From Paraburkholderia fungorum (GTDB taxonomy: Bacteria > Pseudomonadota > Gammaproteobacteria > Burkholderiales > Burkholderiaceae): a stretch of 64,000 nucleotides of DNA. Position numbers and translations under genes: made by a program. Numbering within the stretch: the first letter of the stretch is position 1; each line of letters begins with the position of its first letter. The notes beneath the pieces were generated by a model. It did no database searches. It saw only the letters and a list, made by a program, of their open reading frames with translations, and was not told the origin of the DNA. The stretch is taken from positions 124,001-188,000 of the forward strand of contig NZ_CADFGE010000014.1 in NCBI RefSeq assembly GCF_902833645.1. Reading direction: 5' to 3'. Of this stretch, positions 16,160 to 27,225 are shown piece by piece.

Positions 16160-17740
16160 TCAGTCATCGTGCGAGCTGTCATGGCCCGCCTCGTTGGCTG
16201 CGCGTTCTGGCGAACCGCCCTCCATTCCGTCGCCCGGTTTGCGGGTTCTGGCGCCACTGCTGCGCCTCCGTCGTTTTCTGGGGCTCCGGTCCTTCCCGCC
16301 TTGCGTGAGCAGAGTCTCACGCGCAGCGACGTCTCCTTCAATGAACTCCGTCCACCACGCACCGACCGACTCATCGAGTTCGCCCGATTCGCAGCGCAAC
16401 AGGAGGAAATCATACCCCGCTCTAAATCTTTGGTGTTCCAGCAGCTTCAGCGCACTTCTTCCCGAGCGTTTTTCAAGGCGCAACTGCAGGCCCCAGATCT
16501 CACGCATGTCGGACGAGAAGCGCTTGTGAATCGCCAGTTTCTCGGTTTGCATGTCGAGGACTTCGTCCATCGCGCGATGCAGCGCCGGCACCGGATATTC
16601 GCCGTTTGCTTCAAATTGCTGCCAGCGCGTCTGCACGTCGTGCCACAGCAGGGTGGCAAACAGGAAGCCCGGCGAAACCGGCTTGCCGGCGCGCACCCGG
16701 GCGTCTGTATTGGAGAGCGCGAGCGTGATGAATTTCTCGCCGATCGGCTGTTCCAGCACGACGTCGAGCAGCGGCAGCAGACCGTGATGCAGGCCTTCCT
16801 GGCGCAGACGTTTCAAACAGGCGAGCGCGTGCCCCGACAGCATCAGCTTGAGCATCTCGTCGAACAGACGCGCGGCCGGTACGTTGTTGATCAGATCGGC
16901 CATGTTGACGATCGGCGCGCGAGTCGTGTCTTCGATCTCGAAGTCGAGCTTGGCGGCGAAACGCACCACGCGCAGCATCCGCACCGGGTCTTCGCGATAG
17001 CGCGTGGCCGGGTCGCCGATCATGCGCAGCAGACGCGCGCGCATGTCGGCCATGCCGTTGTGATAGTCCAGCACGGTTTGCGTGGCCGGATCGTAGTACA
17101 TCGCGTTGATCGTGAAGTCGCGGCGCGTGGCGTCTTCGTGCTGCTCGCCCCAGACGTTGTCGCGCAGCACGCGGCCGCTGGCGTCTACCGCATGGGTGCG
17201 GCGGTCGAGTTCGTCGCGCTTCAGGCGGCGCGGGGGCGCCGCGTCGGCCGCGGGCGGATCGACCAGCGCGCGGAACGTCGAGGTTTCGATGATTTCCTGG
17301 CCGAACTGCACGTGCACGATCTGGAACCGGCGGCCGATGATGCGGGCGCGGCGGAACAGTTTCTGCACCTGTTCGGGCGTGGCGTCGGTCGCGACGTCGA
17401 AGTCTTTCGGCTTGATGCCGAGCAGCAGATCGCGCACCGCACCGCCGACGATAAACGCGCGATGCCCCGCTTCCTGCAGGCCCTCGGTAACGCGAATCGC
17501 GTTCCGTGAGATCAGCGACTGATCGATGCCGTGCACGTCGTGCGGAATGATGACCGGCACGTCGGGGTCCCGCACGGTTTTGACGACGGGGCGCGCCGGT
17601 TTGCGGCGCGTTTTGCCGGCGCCGGATGTATTGCGTGCCGGCGATTCACCGGCTTCGTCTGCTTCGGCTGCGGCGGGCGAGGCGTTGTCAGCGGGCGCCG
17701 AGTCCTGGCCGAATAGCTTGCGGATAAGTTTTTTGATCAC
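16160..17740 (-). CDS. pcnB: Poly(A) polymerase I
   Basis: PcnB adds 3' poly(A) tails that promote RNA decay. The 526-aa product starts with GTG at 17740 (MIKKLIRKLFGQDSAPA), overlapping the stop of the upstream phosphatase gene as GTGA. An Ala/Arg-rich disordered leader (to about residue 65) precedes the nucleotidyltransferase head: IVGGAVRDLLLGIKPKDFDV, ATDATPEQVQKLF, then RRDFTINAMYYDP and DPATRYREDPVRMLRVVRFA. The C-terminus is a very basic low-complexity tail (SPRKRRRRSSGARTRKPGDG), as in other beta-proteobacterial PcnB. Confidence 0.95.
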   Translation of the reverse strand: MIKKLIRKLFGQDSAPADNASPAAAEADEAGESPARNTSGAGKTRRKPARPVVKTVRDPDVPVIIPHDVHGIDQSLISRNAIRVTEGLQEAGHRAFIVGGAVRDLLLGIKPKDFDVATDATPEQVQKLFRRARIIGRRFQIVHVQFGQEIIETSTFRALVDPPAADAAPPRRLKRDELDRRTHAVDASGRVLRDNVWGEQHEDATRRDFTINAMYYDPATQTVLDYHNGMADMRARLLRMIGDPATRYREDPVRMLRVVRFAAKLDFEIEDTTRAPIVNMADLINNVPAARLFDEMLKLMLSGHALACLKRLRQEGLHHGLLPLLDVVLEQPIGEKFITLALSNTDARVRAGKPVSPGFLFATLLWHDVQTRWQQFEANGEYPVPALHRAMDEVLDMQTEKLAIHKRFSSDMREIWGLQLRLEKRSGRSALKLLEHQRFRAGYDFLLLRCESGELDESVGAWWTEFIEGDVAARETLLTQGGKDRSPRKRRRRSSGARTRKPGDGMEGGSPERAANEAGHDSSHDD

Positions 17741-18423
17741 GAGGGTTGAAAGAGTTCGAGGATGCGCCAGCCTTTGGCCTGCGCATGGGCGCGCAATGTG
17801 TCGTCGGGATTGGTCGCGATCGGATCGGTGACCTTTTCCAGCAGCGGGATGTCGTTGTGCGAGTCGCTATAGAAATAGCTGTGCTCGAAATCGCTCCAGG
17901 TCTTGCCGAGCGATGCCAGCCACGCTTCGGTACGGACGATCTTGCCTTCCTTGTAGCTCGGCGTGCCGGTAGGGCGGCCGGTGTACGGCGAATGCGGCTG
18001 ACCGTCGACGGTTTCCGCCTCGCAGGCGATCAGCGCGTCGACGCCGAACGCCTGAGCGATCGGGCGGGTAATGAATTCGTTGGTGGCGGTGACCACGCAG
18101 CACAGATCGCCGGCTTCGCGGTGCTCCCTGACCAGCTCCAACGCGACTGGAAAGATCGCCGGCGTGATCACTTCATGCATGTACTGCGCGTGGAGATCGG
18201 CAAGCTGGGCGCGCGTGTACTTCGATAGCGGCGTGAGCATGGCGATCAGGTAAGCGTGAATGTCCAGCTTGCCGGCTTTGTAGTCGGCGAAAAAGCGGTC
18301 GTTTTCACGGGCGAAGTTTTCCGGGTCGACCATGCCTTGTTTCACCATGAAGCGGCCCCATTCGTGGTCGCTGTCGGTGGGAATGAGCGTGTGGTCGAGG
18401 TCGAAGAGTGCGAGGTTAGCCAT
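17737..18423 (-). CDS. HAD-IB family phosphatase (SerB-like)
   Basis: A 228-aa cytoplasmic HAD hydrolase with motif I ALFDLDHTLIPTDSD at residues 5-19, motif II VVTATNEFITRP, and motif IV FYSDSHNDIPLLEKV, the SerB/HAD-IB type. Substrate is uncertain: this subgroup includes phosphoserine and histidinol-phosphate phosphatases. It lies in a tightly packed reverse block between hda (8-bp overlap) and pcnB (4-bp overlap), a conserved order in Burkholderiales as far as I recall. Confidence 0.88.
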   Translation of the reverse strand: MANLALFDLDHTLIPTDSDHEWGRFMVKQGMVDPENFARENDRFFADYKAGKLDIHAYLIAMLTPLSKYTRAQLADLHAQYMHEVITPAIFPVALELVREHREAGDLCCVVTATNEFITRPIAQAFGVDALIACEAETVDGQPHSPYTGRPTGTPSYKEGKIVRTEAWLASLGKTWSDFEHSYFYSDSHNDIPLLEKVTDPIATNPDDTLRAHAQAKGWRILELFQPS

Positions 18424-19210
18424 GGGGGCCTATTTTACTTGAAGCGGCGTCGGGGGACGCGGATGAGGCGGCGGCCGACGCGGATGCAGCCGATGAGCCG
18501 GCCGCGCCGCGCCGGTCGTCGGCCTCGGGCGAGGCCAGCATGGTGCGCAGCAGCGGCAGCGTGACCGCGCGTTTCTGTTCGAGCGAGAAGCGGTCGAGCG
18601 CGTCGAGCAGGGCCATCAGGCTCGGCATGTCGCGGCGAAAATGCGTCAGCAGATAGGCGGGGACGTCGTCGGCGAGCATGATGCCGCGCTCGCGCGCCGC
18701 GTGTTTGAGCACCGCGGCTTTGCCCTCGTCCGGCAGCGGCGCGAGGTGGAACACGAGGCCCCAGCCGAGGCGCGTGCGCAGATCTTCGCGCACCGTCATG
18801 CCGATCGGCGGCGCATTGCCCGCGGCGACCAGCGCGCTGGTGGGATGCGCGCGCACTTCGTTGAACAGGTTGAACACGGCGATTTGCTGGGCCGCGGACA
18901 GGCCGTCGCAATCGTCGATCGCATACAGCGCGACGCGCGGGTCGAACGTGAAGGCGGCGAGGCTGCTCTGCGGGCCCGCAAAGCGGGCATGGCCCGGCGG
19001 CGCTTCGTGAACGAGCGCCTGCAGCAGGTGCGTGCGGCCGCTGCCGGCTTCGCCCCAGATGTAGAAGGTGCGATCGGCCACCGGGCCGGCCGCGAGCGCG
19101 TTGTCGAGCTCGCGTAGCCGCGTGACCAGCTCGGAGTTGGCGCCGGCGAAGAAATTGTCGAATGTCGATGGCGGCGGGGTGCCGAGATCGAGCGTCAGTT
19201 GACGAAGCAC
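18416..19210 (-). CDS. hda: DnaA regulatory inactivator Hda
   Basis: Hda binds the DNA-loaded beta clamp and stimulates hydrolysis of DnaA-ATP, limiting re-initiation. The 264-aa product has the clamp-binding motif QLTLDL at residues 4-9 and an AAA+ core with FYIWGEAGSGRTHLLQALVH (Walker A variant), YAIDDCDGLSAAQQIAVFNL (Walker B) and REDLRTRLGWGLVFHL (box VII, Arg finger). The start is GTG at 19210. An unusual Ala/Ser-rich tail of about 35 residues extends the C-terminus beyond the usual length of about 230. Confidence 0.92.
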   Translation of the reverse strand: MLRQLTLDLGTPPPSTFDNFFAGANSELVTRLRELDNALAAGPVADRTFYIWGEAGSGRTHLLQALVHEAPPGHARFAGPQSSLAAFTFDPRVALYAIDDCDGLSAAQQIAVFNLFNEVRAHPTSALVAAGNAPPIGMTVREDLRTRLGWGLVFHLAPLPDEGKAAVLKHAARERGIMLADDVPAYLLTHFRRDMPSLMALLDALDRFSLEQKRAVTLPLLRTMLASPEADDRRGAAGSSAASASAAASSASPDAASSKIGPHG

Positions 19211-19292
19211 AGTAGGTTAATGCCGAAAATGGGGCTTGGGCCGCAAATGGCCCGAACCTCGGGCCCTGAAACGTCAATGAGCAGTCAGTGAC

Positions 19293-20369
19293 TCAGTTTT
19301 TATAAAGCGTGCTCGTCAGATAGCTTTGACGCAACTCGCGCATCGCCACCGACAGAATCGCGCTGACCGGCAGCGCCAGCAACACGCCGAAAAAGCCGAA
19401 CAGCTGGCCGAACGCGAGCAACGCGAAGATGACCGCGAGCGGGTGCAGGCCGATCCGCTCGCCGACGAGGCGCGGCGTGAGATAAAAGCTCTCCACGATC
19501 TGGCCGACGCCGTAAATCAACGCAACCGCGCCGAAGCCATACCAGTCGCCGAATTGCAGCAGCGCCGCGAGCAGCGCGAGCGCAAGCCCGGTCGCAAAGC
19601 CGATGTACGGGATGAACACCGCGAGGCCGGTGAAGATACCTACCGGCAGCGCGATCTCGAAACCGGCGATGGTCAGCGCAATCGCATAATAGACCGCGAG
19701 CACGCCCATCACGAGCAACTGGCCGCGCAGGTATTGCGACAGCATCTGGTCCATGTCGCGCGCGAGTTGCAGCGTCTTGTCGAGCCAGCGGCGCGGCACC
19801 ACGATCTGCACCCGCGCGAGCATCCGATTCCAGTCGTACAGCAGATAGAACAGCACAAGCGGCACCATCACGAGGTTACCGACCACCGTCATCATGACGT
19901 TGCCGCTGGTGCGGATCGAGGTCCATGCATACATCGCGACCTGTTGCGCGCTGCCTTCGAGCTGCCCCATCACGAGATCGCGAATACTGGCGAAATCGAG
20001 CGAGTCGGCGAGACCGAGCCACGCAAGCTTGGGTTGCAGCCACGCGCTCACATGCGCAAACAGCACGGGCACCTGCTGTTTCAACTGCGGGCCTTCTTTC
20101 TGGATGACGGCCAGCACCAGCAGCACGAGCATTGTCATCAGCAACGTGAACAGCAGCATCATCAGCAAGGCGGCGAGTCCGCGCGGCACACGCCGGCGCA
20201 CCATCCACGCGACGCCCGGCTGCAGAATGTACGCGAGAATCGCGCCGAGCAGGAACGGCGTGAGGACCGGACTCAGGAGCCAGAGCAGAATACCGACAAC
20301 CAGCGCGATCGCCAGCCAGATAAAGGCGCGGCGCTGCACAGGTGTCAGGATCGAGGAGTTCTGTTGCAA
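19293..20369 (-). CDS. AI-2E / PerM family membrane transporter
   Basis: A 358-aa inner-membrane protein with about eight hydrophobic segments, the first being FIWLAIALVVGILLWLLSPV. Family hallmarks are GAILAYILQPGVAWMVRR, VPLVLFYLLYDWNRM and VFIPYIGFATGLALALLAAL, and a C-terminal LIYGVGQIVESFYLTPRLVG. The family includes PerM and TqsA (AI-2 export), but the substrate is not predictable. The start appears to be TTG at 20369. It is first in the reverse block leading to hda; its upstream region holds the triple 49-bp repeat. Confidence 0.85.
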   Translation of the reverse strand: MQQNSSILTPVQRRAFIWLAIALVVGILLWLLSPVLTPFLLGAILAYILQPGVAWMVRRRVPRGLAALLMMLLFTLLMTMLVLLVLAVIQKEGPQLKQQVPVLFAHVSAWLQPKLAWLGLADSLDFASIRDLVMGQLEGSAQQVAMYAWTSIRTSGNVMMTVVGNLVMVPLVLFYLLYDWNRMLARVQIVVPRRWLDKTLQLARDMDQMLSQYLRGQLLVMGVLAVYYAIALTIAGFEIALPVGIFTGLAVFIPYIGFATGLALALLAALLQFGDWYGFGAVALIYGVGQIVESFYLTPRLVGERIGLHPLAVIFALLAFGQLFGFFGVLLALPVSAILSVAMRELRQSYLTSTLYKN

Positions 20370-20438
20370 AGTTTGTTTCCCAGGTGTCGTCCCGACCGGA
20401 AGATTCAGGATGATTCAAATTCCAGCCAGCCGGCCGGC

Positions 20439-20585
20439 AACTCGGTGTGGGACCTGAGTAGGCGCTGAAGCGCCAACTCGGGTCGTCAACTCTGTATGGG
20501 ACCCGAGTAGGCGCTGAAGCGCCAACTCGGGTCGTCAACTCTGTATGGGACCCGAGTAGGCGCTGAAGCGCCAACTCGGGTCGTC
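20439..20585. repeat. Three tandem 49-bp repeats, each encoding a two-part hairpin
   Basis: Units lie at 20439-20487, 20488-20536 and 20537-20585. Units 2 and 3 are identical; unit 1 differs at three positions. Each contains GACCCGAGT-A-GGCGCT-GA-AGCGCC-A-ACTCGGGTC (unit 2: 20500-20533), a 9+6 bp stem with one A-A mismatch. Unit 1 changes one arm C to T but keeps a G-U pair. The array lies between the divergent perM-like gene and purM, ending 42 bp before the purM ATG. Confidence 0.95.
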
Positions 20586-20590
20586 ATCGG

Positions 20591-20607
20591 GTAAAATCGC
20601 ATTTTAC
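20591..20607. promoter_or_regulatory. AT-rich palindrome before purM
   Basis: GTAAAAT-CGC-ATTTTAC is a perfect 7-3-7 inverted repeat, 20 bp upstream of the purM ATG. It contains TAAAAT, a possible -10 box, and may be an operator or a small leader hairpin. It does not match the E. coli PurR box. Confidence 0.5.
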
Positions 20608-20627
20608 CGACCTTCTTGCTCTTCCCC

Positions 20628-21683
20628 ATGAATCAACCCAAATCCGCTCCAGATGCCCAAGGTTTGTCCTATCGCGACGCCGGCGTGGACATCGACGCGG
20701 GCGACGCCCTTGTCGACGCGATCAAGCCCTTTGCCAAAAAGACGATGCGCGACGGCGTGCTGGGCGGCATCGGCGGATTTGGCGCACTGTTCGAAGTGCC
20801 GAAGAAGTACAAGGAACCCGTGCTGGTATCGGGCACCGACGGCGTCGGCACCAAGCTGCGCCTCGCGTTTCAACTGAACAAACACGACACGGTTGGCCAG
20901 GATCTGGTGGCAATGAGCGTCAACGACATTCTGGTTCAGGGCGCCGAGCCGCTGTTCTTCCTCGATTATTTCGCTTGCGGCAAGTTGGACGTCGGTACCG
21001 CGGCAACGGTCGTGAAGGGCATCGCGCATGGTTGCGAACTGTCCGGTTGTGCGCTGATCGGCGGCGAAACGGCTGAAATGCCGGGCATGTACCCGGACGG
21101 CGAGTACGATCTGGCCGGTTTCGCGGTCGGCGCGGTGGAAAAGAGCAAGATTATCGACGGCAGCACGATCGCCCCGGGCGACGTGGTGCTGGGTCTGGCT
21201 TCGAGTGGTATCCATTCGAACGGTTTTTCGCTGGTGCGCAAGATCATCGAGCGCGCGCAGCCTGATCTGAATGCGGATTTTGACGGCCGCTCGCTGGCCG
21301 ACGCGTTGATGGCGCCTACGCATATCTACGTGAAGCCTTTGCTGGCCTTGATGCAGCAGATCGCTGTCAAGGGTATGGCGCACATCACCGGCGGCGGCCT
21401 GGTCGAGAATATTCCGCGTGTTCTGCGTGAAGGCCTGACGGCTGAGCTGGATCATCGCAGCTGGCCGCTGCCGCCGCTGTTCTCGTGGCTGCAGAAACAC
21501 GGCGGCGTGGCGGATGCGGAAATGCATCGCGTGTTCAACTGCGGGATTGGCATGGCCGTGGTGGTGTCCGCTGCTGACGCCGATGCGGCAATCGGCCTGT
21601 TGTCGGCCGCCGGCGAGCAGGTCTGGAAGATCGGCGTGATCCGCGAAAGCGCGGCAGGCGAAGCTCAGACGGTGGTCGTCTAA
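20628..21683 (+). CDS. purM: Phosphoribosylformylglycinamidine cyclo-ligase (AIR synthetase)
   Basis: PurM closes the imidazole ring in step five of purine synthesis. The 351-aa product starts MNQPKSAPDAQGLSYRDAGV. It has SGTDGVGTKLRLAFQLNKHD (ATP/Mg loop), GQDLVAMSVNDILVQGAEPL, the GGETAEMPGMYPDGEYDLAG motif and AHITGGGLVENIPRVL. I took the second in-frame Met because the family starts near here. It stands alone between the perM-like gene (divergent) and miaA (convergent). Confidence 0.97.
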   Translation: MNQPKSAPDAQGLSYRDAGVDIDAGDALVDAIKPFAKKTMRDGVLGGIGGFGALFEVPKKYKEPVLVSGTDGVGTKLRLAFQLNKHDTVGQDLVAMSVNDILVQGAEPLFFLDYFACGKLDVGTAATVVKGIAHGCELSGCALIGGETAEMPGMYPDGEYDLAGFAVGAVEKSKIIDGSTIAPGDVVLGLASSGIHSNGFSLVRKIIERAQPDLNADFDGRSLADALMAPTHIYVKPLLALMQQIAVKGMAHITGGGLVENIPRVLREGLTAELDHRSWPLPPLFSWLQKHGGVADAEMHRVFNCGIGMAVVVSAADADAAIGLLSAAGEQVWKIGVIRESAAGEAQTVVV

Positions 21684-21710
21684 TCCGCGCCTGACTCAAG
21701 GCCGGTCGGC

Positions 21711-21743
21711 CCGCGCGGCGCACACAAAGAGCGCCGCGCGGGT
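21711..21743. terminator. GC-rich hairpin between convergent purM and miaA
   Basis: CCCGCGCGGCGC (21711-21722) and GCGCCGCGCGGG (21732-21743) form a perfect 12-bp stem with a 9-base loop. A run of six A follows on the + strand, but there is no T run on the exit side for either gene. It probably serves as a bidirectional barrier rather than a classical terminator. Confidence 0.5.
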
Positions 21744-21751
21744 AAAAAACC

Positions 21752-22708
21752 TCAGATCATCGCTTCAATCAAGCTCACGGCCTGCGCAGTCGCGCCGGGA
21801 TCGCAGCAATCCACCACAACCCGCTCCGTCATGCTGCGCAGCCATGTGAGTTGCCGCTTGCACAATTGCCGGGTAGCAAAGACCCCCTTGTCCCGCATGG
21901 TCGAATAGTCGACCGTGCCGTCGAGATATTCCCAGGCCTGCCGGTATCCCACGCAGCGCATGGAGGGCATCTCGGGCGATAAATCTCCGCGTTCGCGCAA
22001 TTTCACGACTTCGTCGATAAAGCCATTGGCCAGCATGGCGTCGAAGCGCTTCTCGATGCGAGCATGCAGCACGCTCCGCTCGGATGGCTCAAGCGCAATC
22101 GGCACGAAGCGCCAGGCCAAAGCGGCGTCGTCCGTTCGGGCGGGCGCGGCCAGCAGAGCGGACATCGCTTGCCCCGTCAGCATGAAAACTTCAAGCGCGC
22201 GCTGAATTCGCTGCGAATCGTTTGGCGCGAGGCGTGCGGCTGTAATGGGATCGGCCGCCGCGAGCCGCGCGTGCAGCGCCGGCCAGCCGTCACGCGCGGC
22301 ATCGGCGTCGAGCGTCGCACGCACGTCGGCATCGGCGGCGGGCAGGTCGTTGAGTCCCTGCGTGAGCGCCTTGTAGTACAGCATGGTTCCGCCAACCAGC
22401 AAAGGCAGCCGCCCGCGCGCGCTGATCTCGCCGATCAGGCGCAACGCTTCGCTGCGAAACTCTGCTGCCGAGTAGGAATCCGCCGGGTCGACGATATCGA
22501 TCAGATGATGCGGCGCCACCGCGCGTTCTTCCGGTGTGGGCTTGGCGGTACCGATATCCATCTCGCGATACACCAGCGCCGAATCGACACTGATGATTTC
22601 GACCGGTCTGCGTGCGGCCAGCGCCAGCGCGGCAGCGGTTTTGCCGGACGCGGTCGGGCCGAGCAGGCAAGGAACCGGCGCGGGCGTGGGTGAAGTGCTT
22701 GAGGTCAT
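21752..22708 (-). CDS. miaA: tRNA dimethylallyltransferase
   Basis: MiaA adds the dimethylallyl group to A37 of tRNAs reading UNN codons. The 318-aa product starts MTSSTSPTPAPVPCLLGPTA; the P-loop is GPTASGKTAAALALA, followed by EIISVDSALVYREMDIGTAK (substrate loop), VGGTMLYYKALTQGLNDLP and SMRCVGYRQAWEYLDG. I prefer the ATG at 22708 over an in-frame TTG two codons upstream. It follows mutL by 43 bp on the same strand, the same mutL-miaA order as in E. coli. Confidence 0.96.
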   Translation of the reverse strand: MTSSTSPTPAPVPCLLGPTASGKTAAALALAARRPVEIISVDSALVYREMDIGTAKPTPEERAVAPHHLIDIVDPADSYSAAEFRSEALRLIGEISARGRLPLLVGGTMLYYKALTQGLNDLPAADADVRATLDADAARDGWPALHARLAAADPITAARLAPNDSQRIQRALEVFMLTGQAMSALLAAPARTDDAALAWRFVPIALEPSERSVLHARIEKRFDAMLANGFIDEVVKLRERGDLSPEMPSMRCVGYRQAWEYLDGTVDYSTMRDKGVFATRQLCKRQLTWLRSMTERVVVDCCDPGATAQAVSLIEAMI

Positions 22709-22751
22709 GGGCAAGACGGCGCGCGCCGAATCAGCGTAGTCAGGCGCACCG

Positions 22752-24791
<2,040 letters not shown>

Positions 24792-25053
24792 GGCGAAATT
24801 ATAGCGATTCGGCGCGGGCAGGCCGGGTGCGGACCGAAGGCGCGGTTTGAGGTGCTCTTGCGCCGCTGCCACTGAACTGCCGCACGGTAGCAAATCGGTC
24901 CCGCACGGCAGATTTTTAATCGCATCCGTGCACTTTCGGTATCATGACGCGGTCAGTTTCCGGCGGCGAACACGCGTTCGCCGCTCAGCATCCGCAAGGC
25001 CGCTCGAGCGGCCATTCCTGCCACGCTCACATTCGCTCAATAAAGGACGCTTT

Positions 25054-25725
25054 TTGGACACGCTGCTGCAGTTCGCCAATCTTGTCTTGCACATCGACAA
25101 GTTTCTGGGAGTCTTTATTCACGAGTACGGCGCCTGGGTCTATGCGGTGCTGTTTCTGATCGTATTCTGTGAAACCGGGCTGGTTGTTCTGCCGTTTCTT
25201 CCGGGCGATTCGCTGCTGTTCATCGGCGGCGCGTTTTGCGCGACCGGTGAAATGAACCTCGGGTTACTGATCGTGCTGCTGCTGGTTGCCGCGATCGCCG
25301 GCAACACGGTGAACTATATGGTCGGACGGGCCATCGGGCCGCGGGTGTTCAATTCACATATCCCGCTTCTCGAGCGCTTTCTCGACCGTGCCGCGCTGCA
25401 GAAGACGCATAACTTCTATGAAAAGCATGGCGGCAAAACTATCGTGCTGGCGCGCTTCATTCCGGTCGTGCGGACATTCGCCCCGTTCGTTGCCGGCGCA
25501 TCGGAAATGACAGTTAGCCGGTTCCAGTTGTTCAACATTCTCGGGGCGCTTTTGTGGGTGCTCCTGCTCGTGTTGCTCGGCTACTTCTTCGGCAACATTC
25601 CGTTCATCCGGCAGTATCTGAACCTGATCGTGCTGGTGGGTATCGGCGCGGCCGTGGTGCCGGTTGTGCTTGGCGCGGTATGGAAGATGACGCGCAAGAA
25701 CACGTCGAAGGCGGGCACCCGCTGA
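25054..25725 (+). CDS. DedA family membrane protein
   Basis: A 223-aa inner-membrane protein of the DedA/SNARE-associated family, linked to membrane homeostasis and lipid scrambling. It has ETGLVVLPFLPGDSLLFIGG near the N-terminus, then NTVNYMVGRAIGPRVF, the family motif KHGGKTIVLARFIPVVRTFA and PFVAGASEMTVSRFQLFNIL, and C-terminal membrane helices. I chose the TTG at 25054 because AAAGGA lies 6 bp upstream and the product then begins at the family N-terminus; the longer frame is Arg/Ser-rich noise. It is divergent from mutL and ends in a strong terminator. Confidence 0.9.
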   Translation: MDTLLQFANLVLHIDKFLGVFIHEYGAWVYAVLFLIVFCETGLVVLPFLPGDSLLFIGGAFCATGEMNLGLLIVLLLVAAIAGNTVNYMVGRAIGPRVFNSHIPLLERFLDRAALQKTHNFYEKHGGKTIVLARFIPVVRTFAPFVAGASEMTVSRFQLFNILGALLWVLLLVLLGYFFGNIPFIRQYLNLIVLVGIGAAVVPVVLGAVWKMTRKNTSKAGTR

Positions 25726-25753
25726 CTCTGCAGCTCGCACCGGGCAGAAGAAC

Positions 25754-25789
25754 AAACGGCGTCGCGAAACTCGCGACGCCGTTTTTTTT
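25754..25789 (+). terminator. Intrinsic terminator after the dedA-family gene
   Basis: AAACGGCGTCGCGA (25754-25767), loop AAC, TCGCGACGCCGTTT (25771-25784), followed by TTTTTG: a 14-bp perfect stem with eight T. It lies between convergent dedA and mscS. Confidence 0.95.
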
Positions 25790-25847
25790 GCAGACCTCAT
25801 CTCAGCGAACGTCAACCTCCATCCAGCGGCCTAAGCCCCAATCGGGC

Positions 25848-26660
25848 TCAACTGACTATGCGCGGTGCAAGCGGTGTTTCCGGTGTCGGATAGCCCGCCT
25901 CCCTGAAGGTCTGGATGATCGCGCGGTTGGTGTCGAAGTAGACCTGCCAGTAATGGTCGGTGTGCGTGTAGGGGCGCACGCACAGCAGCGGTCCTTCAGG
26001 CGTGAAGCTCAATACTTCGATATCCGGAGCAGGACTTTCGGCCACGTTCGGAATTTGTGTAACGGCCGCCTTGAGCCGGTTCATCGCATCCGTAGGATCG
26101 ACACCGTTCGCGATCTTCGCGGTCAGTTCGACGCGCCGCACCGGCAATGCGCTGTAGTTCGAGATGGTGTCCGAAAAGATCTTGTTGTTGCCGATGATCG
26201 TTGTCACATTGTCGGGCGTCACGATGGTCGTGCCGAACAGCCCAAGTTCCGAGACCGTGCCTGTGACGCCGCCCGCCATAACGAAATCGCCCACCTTGAA
26301 CGGCCGCAGCACCTGCATGAAGATGCCCGCCGCGAAGTGGGCAAGCAAGCCGCCCCACGCAGTGCCGATAGCGAGACCGAGGCCGGCGAGCAAGGCGGCG
26401 AACGAGGTCGTCTGAACGCCGAATACCTGCAGGATCGCGAGGATCAGCAGCAGGTTCAGCAGTGCGCCGAGAATCGAGCCGAGGTAATGAGCGAGGGTTG
26501 GATCGACCCGGCCGTTTTTCGACAGCAGCTTGCGAAGCAGGCCGGTGATCAGGCCAATGACCCAGCGGCCTACGATCCACAACACGATCGCGCCGAGTAC
26601 CTTGGTGCCGAGGTCGATGCCTCGGGTCATGATGAACACGCGTACGGTATCGAGATCCAA
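25848..26660 (-). CDS. Small-conductance mechanosensitive channel, MscS family
   Basis: MscS channels open under membrane tension and release solutes during osmotic downshock. The 270-aa product has two N-terminal membrane segments (GAIVLWIVGRWVIGLITGLL and GSILGALLNLLLILAILQVF). The pore helix is Gly/Ala-rich (ALLAGLGLAIGTAWGGLLAH), followed by the VLRPFKVGDFVMAGGVTGTV beta domain and TPDNVTTIIGNNKIFSDTIS. This is the minimal MscS architecture and length. A TTG start at 26660 is supported by AGGA 6-8 bp upstream. It converges on the dedA terminator. Confidence 0.94.
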   Translation of the reverse strand: MDLDTVRVFIMTRGIDLGTKVLGAIVLWIVGRWVIGLITGLLRKLLSKNGRVDPTLAHYLGSILGALLNLLLILAILQVFGVQTTSFAALLAGLGLAIGTAWGGLLAHFAAGIFMQVLRPFKVGDFVMAGGVTGTVSELGLFGTTIVTPDNVTTIIGNNKIFSDTISNYSALPVRRVELTAKIANGVDPTDAMNRLKAAVTQIPNVAESPAPDIEVLSFTPEGPLLCVRPYTHTDHYWQVYFDTNRAIIQTFREAGYPTPETPLAPRIVS

Positions 26661-26853
26661 GATGTTCCTCGTTGGTTAAGTTGCCTTCGACTGATTGAAC
26701 GGCGGGAGTGCAATACAGCGGCAAATGCCCGGTGACGGGCGCAAACGGTAACTCTCGGTCTTCGGAAGTTATAGGCGACGGCGCGCCCGTACGCAAGGTC
26801 CGTTCCTGACGACGATGCGCATTGCGTGACGCACGAAAACAGTTCGTGCGGCG

Positions 26854-27225
26854 TTACATCGGCAGATGGGATTCGGAATACGCAGATGTGCGAATGACCA
26901 GCGTGTTGTTGTCTGTTTTGGCATGACGGGCGCGACGCGTTACATGCTGCCATGCCAGAGCGGCAATGGCTGCCACCACATAAGCGCTGCCGCGTTCGAA
27001 GAATGCACTCGACGAGCTGAACCTGCCGTAGCGGTTCTGCGCATCGGCGAACACGAGAAAGGTCAGTGCGGCGTCGAGCAGCAGCGCCGTTGAAGCCAGT
27101 GCGACAAAAACGTGCGGACCATTGAGTGTGGCGCCGGGTACGAGCCGGTTGCACAGAAGACACACGCTCAGCACGATGGCCAGCAAAACAAGGTTCGAAA
27201 TAAGGCCGAACAGAAAATTGGTCAT
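26854..27225 (-). CDS. Hypothetical small membrane protein
   Basis: A 123-aa frame starting MTNFLFGLISNLVLLAIVLS with three hydrophobic segments (residues about 5-25, 40-60 and 80-97). A short basic/polar tail (RRARHAKTDNNTLVIRTSAY) follows. I recognise no family. The frame extends another 30 codons upstream to 27315, so the start is uncertain, and neither candidate has a strong Shine-Dalgarno. The hydrophobic pattern and the lack of a gene on the other strand favour a real gene. The 193 bp to mscS hold nothing else. Confidence 0.5.
   Translation of the reverse strand: MTNFLFGLISNLVLLAIVLSVCLLCNRLVPGATLNGPHVFVALASTALLLDAALTFLVFADAQNRYGRFSSSSAFFERGSAYVVAAIAALAWQHVTRRARHAKTDNNTLVIRTSAYSESHLPM

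Noticed and set aside
20439..20585. CRISPR-like array
   Set aside because: Units are contiguous, with no unique spacers between repeats, and no cas genes are present.
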